This document shows, piece after piece, positions 7,241-13,540 of a stretch of 14,729 nt of DNA (position 1 is its first letter; each line of letters begins with the position of its first letter). The DNA lies in contig JAHQWY010000056.1 in the NCBI GenBank assembly GCA_029856445.1, positions 1 to 14,729 of the forward strand, written 5' to 3'. Position numbers and translations under genes: made by a program. Source of the stretch: Promethearchaeia archaeon. Its GTDB lineage: Archaea > Asgardarchaeota > Lokiarchaeia > Sigyniarchaeales > SOKP01. The notes beneath the pieces are model-generated. The model made no database searches. It worked only from the letters and a program-made list of their open reading frames with translations, and had not been told where the DNA came from.

Positions 7241-8653
7241 ATGAAATTTACAAATGGAATTGAAATTATTGGTTTAGAAGAAATCCCACTGATTAAAAAA
7301 CATGATGATATTCCAAATATAATATTAGAAAGTCTAAGAAAAATGGGGTTATCTTTACTCGATGGAGATATAATTGTAATTGCTCAATCAATAATATCTA
7401 AAAGTAATGGTCGGACTATAAATTTAAAGAGCATCACACCGAGCGAAGAATCTCTTGAGTTATATAATTTGATTTCTTCTAAAGCAAAAAAGCTAGGACT
7501 CCCAATAAAAGATCCTAAATTAATTCAATTAATTCTAAGTGAATCAAAAGAAATAATAAAAGCCGAACATGTATTAATAACAGAAACCAATCATGGGTTT
7601 GTTTGTGCTGATGCAGGGATAGATAAATCTAATGTTGATGGCAAGGATGTTGTTTCACTATTACCAGAAAATCCTGATCATGATGCTGAAAAAATAAGAA
7701 AAGAGCTTAAAAGAAAGACCTTTAAAGATGTAGCTGTTATAATTTCAGACTCGTTTGGCAGATCATTTAGAGTGGGAGCTGTTGGAGTAGCGATTGGAGT
7801 TTCTGGTATAAATCCAATATTAGATATGAGAGGAAAAAAAGATTTATTTGATTATGAGCTCCAAAGTACAATAATTGGTCAAGTTGATAGCCTTGCTTCA
7901 GCTGCTCAATTAGTTATGGGCGAATCGAATGAAGGGCTTCCTATAGTTTTAATACGAGGTTATAAATTTGAATTTAATGAGAATACAACAATCAAACCTC
8001 TACTAAGAAAGAAAGATATTGATTTATTTCGTGAGTCAATACATAAAAAATTAGTCGATTGCATGAAAAGTCGAAGAAGCTATAAATTTCCTTTTAAAGA
8101 TAAAAGAGTAGATAGAAATACTATCAATGAATGTATTGAAATTGCGAGATGGGCGCCTAGTGCTCATAATGGCCAATATTGGAGGTATATTATAATAGAA
8201 AAACTGGAGCTACGAGAGAAGTTAATAAATTTGATGAACCAGAAATTAAGAAATGATCTAACAAATGATGGTAAATCAGAAGTTTTTATTGAAAATAAAT
8301 TGAATAAAACACGGAAGAATTTCTTAGATGCTCCAGTTTTAGTCTTATTATGTTTAGATATCATAGAATTAGAAAAATATCCTGATAAAGAACGATTAGA
8401 AAATGAATTCATTTTGGGAGTTCAAAGCATTAGTAGTTCAGCAACTTATTTACTTCTTGCTTTTGAGATTAAAAAATTGGCAGCATGTTGGTATTGTGCT
8501 CCTTTATTTGCTAAGGATATAATTAAAGAAACACTTAATCTCCCTAAATCTTATGTACCTATGGCATTTTTTACTGTTGGATATCCAATAAAATCAGTTC
8601 CTGCTCCACCTCGAAAAAAACTGCAAGAGATAATATATGAAATAAATATTTAA
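7241..8653 (+). CDS. cofE: CofE-nitroreductase fusion (FbiB-like F420 synthesis enzyme)
   Basis: A 470-residue two-domain protein. Residues 1 to about 245 are coenzyme F420-0:gamma-glutamyl ligase, which adds glutamates to F420-0 using GTP. Signatures are VIAQSIISKSNGR, NHGFVCADAGIDKSNVDG, LLPENPDHDAEKIR and ISDSFGRSFRVGAVGVAIG. Residues from about 270 to 470 form an FMN-type nitroreductase domain, with MKSRRSYK at 275-282, then ARWAPSAHNGQYWRY at 302-316. The same domain order occurs in mycobacterial FbiB, whose second domain reduces dehydro-F420-0 to F420-0. Typical euryarchaeal CofE lacks this domain. The fusion therefore suggests a pathway starting from phosphoenolpyruvate. The gene starts 6 bases after the second radical SAM gene and is followed by cofD. 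No frameshift separates the domains. Confidence 0.93.
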   Translation: MKFTNGIEIIGLEEIPLIKKHDDIPNIILESLRKMGLSLLDGDIIVIAQSIISKSNGRTINLKSITPSEESLELYNLISSKAKKLGLPIKDPKLIQLILSESKEIIKAEHVLITETNHGFVCADAGIDKSNVDGKDVVSLLPENPDHDAEKIRKELKRKTFKDVAVIISDSFGRSFRVGAVGVAIGVSGINPILDMRGKKDLFDYELQSTIIGQVDSLASAAQLVMGESNEGLPIVLIRGYKFEFNENTTIKPLLRKKDIDLFRESIHKKLVDCMKSRRSYKFPFKDKRVDRNTINECIEIARWAPSAHNGQYWRYIIIEKLELREKLINLMNQKLRNDLTNDGKSEVFIENKLNKTRKNFLDAPVLVLLCLDIIELEKYPDKERLENEFILGVQSISSSATYLLLAFEIKKLAACWYCAPLFAKDIIKETLNLPKSYVPMAFFTVGYPIKSVPAPPRKKLQEIIYEINI

Positions 8654-8654
8654 A

Positions 8655-8659
8655 GGTGA
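8655..8659 (+). promoter_or_regulatory. GGTGA ribosome-binding site that places the cofD start
   Basis: GGTGA (within AAAGGTGA) directly follows the cofE stop and is complementary to the CACCTCC end of 16S rRNA. It lies 6 bases before the in-frame ATT at 8666 and 13 bases before an out-of-frame GTG at 8673. Confidence 0.5.
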
Positions 8660-8665
8660 ATACTA

Positions 8666-9604
8666 ATTAGGAGTGAAAACTACTATTTAATATTAGCTGG
8701 TGGGGTTGGTGCAGCAAAGTTGATTGAAGGAATTGCAAATGTGGTCAATCAAGAATTATTAAAAATTATCGTAAACACGGGGGATGATATTGAATTATTT
8801 GGGCTCAAAATATGTCCCGATTTAGATATAATTACTTATACTTTAGCAGATGTAGTTGATAAAGAAAAAGGATGGGGATTTGCTGGTGAAACATTCAATT
8901 GTCTAAGCATTCTTAAAAATTTTTATGATATAGGGTGGTTTAATGCTGGTGATAAAGATTTAGCTACTCATATTTATCGTACAGACTTATTTAAAAAAGG
9001 ACTTAATAAAACACAAATAACAGAGTTGATTTGCAAAAATTTAGGAGTAAAGGCTCAGCTTATTCCAATGTGTAATGAACCAGTTGAAACATACATTAAA
9101 ACACCAACTGATTGGATGCATTTCGAAGAATATTTCATAAAATATAGGTGTGAGCCAGAAGTCTTGAATATTGAATTTAAGGGAATTAATGAAGCAGTGC
9201 CAATAGATAAGACATTAGATTATATAAAAAAAGCTAAAAGAATTATCATCTGTCCATCTAATCCAATTGTATCAATAGGAACAATATTACAGATAAAGGG
9301 TATCAGGAAAGCTCTTTCAGAAGTTAAGGATAAAATATATGGGATAAGTCCTATTATTGAAGGAGTAACAATTAAAGGTCCCGCTGATAAACTAATGAGG
9401 TGCGTTGGTTTAGAAGTATCTTGTCTGGGAGTTGCTAAGTTTTATCAAGATTTTCTAGGTCACTTCATAATAGATAATAAAGATTTCAAACTAAAATCTA
9501 GAATTGAAAAATTAGGAATAAAAACATATTGTTATGATACTTTAATGGTAAATTTAAAGAAAAAAATAGAATTAGCACAGTATATTATAAATTTAAATCA
9601 ATAA
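8666..9604 (+). CDS. cofD: CofD/FbiA-type phospholactate/PEP transferase of F420 synthesis
   Basis: CofD joins the side chain to the deazaflavin Fo, using an activated 2-phospholactate (archaeal) or phosphoenolpyruvate (bacterial) donor. The conserved N-terminal loop YYLILAGGVGAAKLIEG is followed by VNTGDDIELFG, PDLDIITYTLADV, GWGFAGETF and the LATHIYRTDLF region. ICPSNPIVSIG lies in the second half and ISPIIEGVTIKGPADKLM further on. The first canonical start in frame is TTG at 8720, inside this loop and therefore wrong. Upstream the frame is open to a stop at 8657, with only ATA (8660) and ATT (8666) as start-like codons. GGTGA ends 6 bases before the ATT, so I place the start there (312 residues). 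Alternatively GTG at 8673 is the start and one A is missing from the following run of four. Nothing in the sequence fixes the natural donor. No cofC, cofG or cofH is in the window. Confidence 0.88.
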   Translation: MRSENYYLILAGGVGAAKLIEGIANVVNQELLKIIVNTGDDIELFGLKICPDLDIITYTLADVVDKEKGWGFAGETFNCLSILKNFYDIGWFNAGDKDLATHIYRTDLFKKGLNKTQITELICKNLGVKAQLIPMCNEPVETYIKTPTDWMHFEEYFIKYRCEPEVLNIEFKGINEAVPIDKTLDYIKKAKRIIICPSNPIVSIGTILQIKGIRKALSEVKDKIYGISPIIEGVTIKGPADKLMRCVGLEVSCLGVAKFYQDFLGHFIIDNKDFKLKSRIEKLGIKTYCYDTLMVNLKKKIELAQYIINLNQ

Positions 9605-9612
9605 AATAAAGA

Positions 9613-11079
9613 TTAAACTGTTTCAGTTGCTACTGATTCAGTTGATTCTTCCTTTTTTTCCTCTTTTTTCTCTTTTTCAACTTGTTCCATTCTAACATAA
9701 TCTCCTACAGAGGTAAGAAGCTCCTTTATTCTTCCTTCTTGTTGTAATCTTACTATAAGATTTCTATGTTTAACAAACGAGATTAGTTGAGATAATACAG
9801 GAAATAGCAACATAATTGGCAATAATAATACGATTATTGCTTCAGGACGGTAATTCAGGACTACACTTTCTGTAATAGCATCTGGTAATTGGATAATAGT
9901 ATCTAAAAACCAATGAGGATGTATGATGATAAAACTTATTATTAAAAGTAATCCTACACGATAAATGAAATTAACTACTGTTGATATCGCTAAGTTTGCC
10001 ACTCGAGGAGCAGAAGAACTCGCGGTTAATGTATCCCTTGCTTCACTATCTTCCTGAAAAAGACGTTCTATATATCTTCCAAGTCTCCTTGTTTTTGAAG
10101 CGGCGGTTATTAGCTTTTTTTCTTCCTCCTCCAATTTTCTTTTCTCAATCATTTCTTTTACGTACGAGAATCGTTTACCTGTTCTTGCGAAAAACTTCCC
10201 TATAGCTATTCCTTCTTTATGCTCTAATTCAATTTCCTCCATTCTTTTTTTAGCTTCTTCTCTAATTTTATCAACGTTAGCAGTAATAAAATGAGATTCA
10301 CGGGCTAAAATATTTAACTGGGCTTCTAATCTATCACTCCTTTCTAAAGATGGTTTTGTAACTGTATCAGTATAATTAATTTGGAATGCTAATTCTAGAT
10401 AAATATAAGCAATAATAGCAAATCCAATAACTGGACTTGCCATAAAAAGGAAAAAATTGTTTATAGGAATCTCAAATAAACTAGGATCGAGCGGATCTGC
10501 CATCTGATCTAAATAGTCAAATTGAAGATGAAATAATTCTAACATATCTCTTAAGCCAAAAACTATAAGAGGAAGTACAATCATCAGAATCATTGACCCA
10601 AGAGCAGTAAGATGGTTTTTAGGATCGGATTTATAGAAAGCTCTAATAGCATAAACAGCTGAAACTACAAACAAAATTTGGAATGAAAACAAATAAAGAT
10701 CATTAAATAACACTTCTAGTTCACTTAACATCAGATCAGGTATCTCTGTTAAATTAGGAATCTCAGTTATTTCAGAAGTATTAAAAAACCAACTACCTAA
10801 GTATCTTTTAAAGAAAACATTTATAAAATCAAACAAATATTTATTATAAACACCAGCTGTAGTAAAACCAAATCCAAATACAATTGCGAGCCCACCACCG
10901 TAAATCATATAAGAAATGACATTTCTTAACGCCCCAAAAAAGGCTAGAATAACGAATTCATCTTCTGCTGTAGTTACAACAGCATCAAAGTTAAAAATTG
11001 ATAAAAAGAAGATAATTAATAACCATGCAAATACTCCTAAATTTATTATTTTCAAAGCTAAAAGATAAGATCTAACCAT
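9613..11079 (-). CDS. Multi-span membrane protein of the MoxR/DUF58 cluster, unknown function
   Basis: I do not recognise this 488-residue protein. About seven membrane segments can be seen, near residues 10-28, 55-77, 129-147, 159-180, 207-231, 366-393 and 405-430. Between the fifth and sixth lies a region of roughly 120 residues rich in Lys, Glu and Arg, probably helical or coiled-coil and cytoplasmic. The C-terminus is a Lys/Glu-rich tail. Its ATG starts 3 bases after the stop of the DUF58 gene, and a GGGAGG inside the end of that gene can serve as ribosome-binding site, so the two are co-expressed. Its place suggests a membrane partner or target of the MoxR/DUF58 machinery, like the Bat-type proteins in other MoxR operons, but no Bat, TPR or transglutaminase signature is visible. 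It ends 8 bases from the convergent cofD. Confidence 0.85.
   Translation of the reverse strand: MVRSYLLALKIINLGVFAWLLIIFFLSIFNFDAVVTTAEDEFVILAFFGALRNVISYMIYGGGLAIVFGFGFTTAGVYNKYLFDFINVFFKRYLGSWFFNTSEITEIPNLTEIPDLMLSELEVLFNDLYLFSFQILFVVSAVYAIRAFYKSDPKNHLTALGSMILMIVLPLIVFGLRDMLELFHLQFDYLDQMADPLDPSLFEIPINNFFLFMASPVIGFAIIAYIYLELAFQINYTDTVTKPSLERSDRLEAQLNILARESHFITANVDKIREEAKKRMEEIELEHKEGIAIGKFFARTGKRFSYVKEMIEKRKLEEEEKKLITAASKTRRLGRYIERLFQEDSEARDTLTASSSAPRVANLAISTVVNFIYRVGLLLIISFIIIHPHWFLDTIIQLPDAITESVVLNYRPEAIIVLLLPIMLLFPVLSQLISFVKHRNLIVRLQQEGRIKELLTSVGDYVRMEQVEKEKKEEKKEESTESVATETV
9648..9678 (+). terminator. T-tracts that may end the lipoate/F420 operon
   Basis: The plus strand here is a series of T-runs (up to seven) separated by C residues, about 45-75 bases beyond the cofD stop. 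It is the antisense of the Lys/Glu codons of the tail of the convergent membrane protein. Archaeal RNA polymerase can stop at T-rich tracts without a hairpin, and the 8-base gap itself leaves no room for a terminator. Confidence 0.3.
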
Positions 11080-11082
11080 TCT

Positions 11083-12411
11083 CTAGTACGCCCTCCCCTT
11101 CTTCTTCGCTTCCATATAATTACTTAACACCTGATTCATCATATCATCAGGTCCACATGTGATAATATGAACACCAAGATTCCGAACTTCTTGCCTAATT
11201 AATAAAATATGCTCCATCATTGCTTCGCTAATAGCTTCTGCTAAAGCTTTATCTGTGGAAGACAAATCTATCTCATGAATCTCGAACCATGGACTAAAAG
11301 GGTTAATAATGATTATAGTATGGTTGAAGGGTACTAATTTTTTTATTGATTGACTGAATTCTTTAGGGTCTGCTTCCATATCAGATATAAGAAAAATCAA
11401 ACTACGTTTTTGAAACCGTCTTGTAAAAAAATCTATTGCTTCTACAATTTTGCATTTTCCTTCAGGTTTAACTCGTGCTACAAAATCCAAAACCTGGTAA
11501 AAGTGATCCTCCCCACTATTTGGTTTTAAAAAATTAAAGTTCTTTTTATCTGAAAATGTGAACACACCAACATTATCTCGACGTGTTAAAGCAACTTTAG
11601 TCAAGAGCATGCAAGCCCTTATAGCATATTCAAATTTAGTATTTTCAATGGCACCCCCTGCCATTGTCTCTGAAGAATCGACTAAAATCATAACAGTTAC
11701 ATCCCTTTCATCTTCAAATTCTTTCACAATTAGGGTTTGGGATCGTGCGCTAGCCTTCCAATCTATTAGTCTAAATTGATCTCCAAAAACATATTTTCTC
11801 ATCCCATAAAATTCTGAACCAAGACCTTTTTGTTTTGACCTCTGTAGCCCATAATTTAATTGTAGGGATCTTTTTGATCCCAGGATTTCAATTCTTTTTA
11901 TGTCATCATATGGGGGGTATATTAATATATCTGTGACACTATCTGGAACGATCCTTTCAACAGAATTAAAACCTAATCTATCTTTAACAATAACAGATAA
12001 TGGTCCAAGAGCATATTCACCTCGAACTTTTGGTTCAAGAACATAAGAAAATTTCACTGTTTCCTTTGGTCCGATTCTAGTTGAAATGAAATTCTCACCT
12101 AAAATTAACCTAAAAAGCTGAGGATTATAATTATCTCTGATTTCTAAAAAATCAAAACTACTTCTTCCAATATTTTCAATAACAACTTTTATGTGAACAA
12201 AATCATCTTTAAAAACTTTTTCCTTCTCTAATTCTCTATGAACTCGCAGTTCCTCTACATTCAATTTATAATGGAAAACAGGTAAACTAATAATGGTGCT
12301 AAACAGTAAAAGAATTCCAAAATACAGAAGAAAATAATTCTCAAATGCGAATCCCCCTGTAAGAAAAAACACGGCAAATAAAACTAAACTTCTACCCTTT
12401 CCACCTAGGAT
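11083..12411 (-). CDS. DUF58 protein with von Willebrand A-like domain
   Basis: A membrane-anchored DUF58 protein typical of MoxR operons. Two N-terminal membrane segments (SLVLFAVFFL and YFLLYFGILLLFS) precede an immunoglobulin-like beta region. Then comes the DUF58 hallmark MRKYVFGDQFRLIDWKASAR, about residues 203-223 with the start used here. A von Willebrand A-like domain follows with a metal-site motif DSSET (about 245-249) and LIFLISDME. The first canonical start in frame, GTG at 12372, would cut the first membrane segment in half. The frame stays open upstream to a stop at 12418-12420, so I extend to an ATC at 12411 preceded by GGTGA at 6 bases (442 residues). A lost base just after GTG at 12404 is the alternative. 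MoxR ATPases are thought to act as chaperones on such metal-binding proteins. Confidence 0.88.
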   Translation of the reverse strand: MLGGKGRSLVLFAVFFLTGGFAFENYFLLYFGILLLFSTIISLPVFHYKLNVEELRVHRELEKEKVFKDDFVHIKVVIENIGRSSFDFLEIRDNYNPQLFRLILGENFISTRIGPKETVKFSYVLEPKVRGEYALGPLSVIVKDRLGFNSVERIVPDSVTDILIYPPYDDIKRIEILGSKRSLQLNYGLQRSKQKGLGSEFYGMRKYVFGDQFRLIDWKASARSQTLIVKEFEDERDVTVMILVDSSETMAGGAIENTKFEYAIRACMLLTKVALTRRDNVGVFTFSDKKNFNFLKPNSGEDHFYQVLDFVARVKPEGKCKIVEAIDFFTRRFQKRSLIFLISDMEADPKEFSQSIKKLVPFNHTIIIINPFSPWFEIHEIDLSSTDKALAEAISEAMMEHILLIRQEVRNLGVHIITCGPDDMMNQVLSNYMEAKKKGRAY

Positions 12412-12422
12412 ACTATTTCACC
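12410..12422 (-). repeat. Direct repeat copy 1, GGTGAAATAGTAT
   Basis: This copy overlaps the proposed ribosome-binding site and start of the DUF58 gene. It matches the copy at 12457-12469 in 12 of 13 bases, in the same orientation, with starts 47 bases apart. Confidence 0.45.
12418..12422 (-). promoter_or_regulatory. GGTGA ribosome-binding site that places the DUF58 start
   Basis: GGTGA on the minus strand ends 6 bases before the in-frame ATC at 12411. The spacing is identical to that between GGTGA and ATT at cofD. Confidence 0.45.
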
Positions 12423-12456
12423 ACTTTAATACTAAGCTTATTTATTTACTTAACGA

Positions 12457-12469
12457 ATATTATTTCACC
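12457..12469 (-). repeat. Direct repeat copy 2, GGTGAAATAATAT
   Basis: Second copy of the 13-base repeat, between moxR and the DUF58 gene. Its 5' end also forms one arm of a 7-bp inverted repeat with CACCAAT. The pair could be binding sites for a regulator, or the second could be a relic of a start region. Confidence 0.4.
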
Positions 12470-12490
12470 AATATTATAAAAAAATTGGTG
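12466..12490 (-). terminator. Inverted repeat after moxR
   Basis: CACCAAT and ATTGGTG (7 bp, 11-base loop) begin a few bases after the moxR stop. The loop holds a six-T run and a TTTATAAT-like box on the minus strand. It could partly terminate moxR transcripts, or carry a promoter for the DUF58 gene. Confidence 0.3.
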
Positions 12491-12494
12491 TTTC

Positions 12495-13487
12495 TTAGAT
12501 TGGGATTGGAATTTCCTCTACGATTGATTTCAATACTGACTTTGCGTCAAGACCTTCAAGTTCTGCTTCAGGTTTTAATAGAATTCTATGGTTTAGAGCT
12601 GCTACAATTAATGCACGAACATCATCTGGTGTAACATAAGATCTTCCCAAAATAGCAGCTCGTGCTTTAGCGCATTTCATAAGTGTTAAACTAGCTCTCG
12701 GTCCACATCCAAGGGCAATTTGTGGATGATTACGTGTTTTAATTATCAAATCTCTGATATATTTAAGAATTCTGTCGTCTATATATACTAAATTCATTAT
12801 CTTCTGAGCAGCAAGAATTTCTTCTCCCGAAGTAATGGCTTCAATTGATGGTAATTCTCCGGATAATTGTCTTCTCATAATTTCTACTTCCTCGGAGTCT
12901 TCAGGATAATCTAACCAAAGCTTAAATAAAAAACGATCAACCTGTGCTTCTGGGAGAGGATAAGTGCCCTCCATTTCAACTGGATTTTCTGTAGCGATCA
13001 CTATAAATGGTTTTTCGAGGAGAAGCGTTTGACCTTCAATAGTTACTTGACGTTCAGCCATCGCCTCTAGAAGAGCAGCTTGGGTCTTAGGAGCACTTCT
13101 ATTTATTTCGTCAGCAAGTACCACATTTGCAAAAATCGGACCTTTCTGTAATATAAAAGCACCTTCATTTTGATCAAAAATTTTTGTTCCAGTTATATCA
13201 GCTGGTAATAAATCAGGGGTAAATTGTACTCTTCTAAATGTAATTCCAAGCGTATGAGCATATGTTTTTGCCATAACAGTTTTTCCTAATCCAGGAACAC
13301 CCTCTAAAAGAACATGTCCATTAACTAAAAGAGCAATAAAAAGCTGTTGCAGTATTTCACCATATCCTACTATTACCCTACTAACTTCACTTAGAACTTC
13401 CTGTGCAATTTCACGAATTGGTGTCACATCAATCTCTTCTTTTTCATAATACTTCGCTTTATCTGAGGTTTCTATTTTTAAACTCAC
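12495..13487 (-). CDS. moxR: MoxR-family AAA+ ATPase
   Basis: A 330-residue cytoplasmic AAA+ ATPase of the MoxR family, thought to act as a chaperone that activates or inserts metals into partner proteins with von Willebrand A domains. Walker A GVPGLGKT is at 63-70, Walker B VVLADEINR at about 122-130 and sensor 1 ATENP at about 165-169. EAQVDRFLFK follows, and the C-terminal lid holds GPRASLTLMKCAKA and YVTPDDV. The length is normal. The GTG at 13487 is itself inside AAGGTGAG, a good ribosome-binding motif. So translation may really begin slightly downstream (an ATA at 13475 lies 8 bases after GGTGA), or the message may have a very short leader. The N-terminal tail is not conserved enough to decide. 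It is followed by the DUF58 gene after about 83 bases. Confidence 0.95.
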   Translation of the reverse strand: MSLKIETSDKAKYYEKEEIDVTPIREIAQEVLSEVSRVIVGYGEILQQLFIALLVNGHVLLEGVPGLGKTVMAKTYAHTLGITFRRVQFTPDLLPADITGTKIFDQNEGAFILQKGPIFANVVLADEINRSAPKTQAALLEAMAERQVTIEGQTLLLEKPFIVIATENPVEMEGTYPLPEAQVDRFLFKLWLDYPEDSEEVEIMRRQLSGELPSIEAITSGEEILAAQKIMNLVYIDDRILKYIRDLIIKTRNHPQIALGCGPRASLTLMKCAKARAAILGRSYVTPDDVRALIVAALNHRILLKPEAELEGLDAKSVLKSIVEEIPIPI

Positions 13488-13520
13488 CTTTTTATTTTTT
13501 TTTTGTTATTTTTAATTTTT

Positions 13521-13532
13521 TTTTTATAATTT
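13521..13532 (-). promoter_or_regulatory. TATA-like box before moxR
   Basis: AAATTATAAAAA on the minus strand, in the 53-base, extremely A-rich gap between the DUF4350-like gene and moxR. Its centre is about 40 bases before the GTG. It could give moxR its own transcript in addition to read-through. Confidence 0.35.
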
Positions 13533-13540
13533 AAACGTGA

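Noticed and set aside
8720..9604. cofD starting at TTG 8720
   Set aside because: It would remove the conserved AGGVGAAK loop encoded immediately upstream in the same open frame.
12466..12490. CRISPR or mobile-element repeat
   Set aside because: Only one short inverted repeat and a two-copy 13-base repeat are present, with no spacers, transposase or target-site duplication anywhere in the window.
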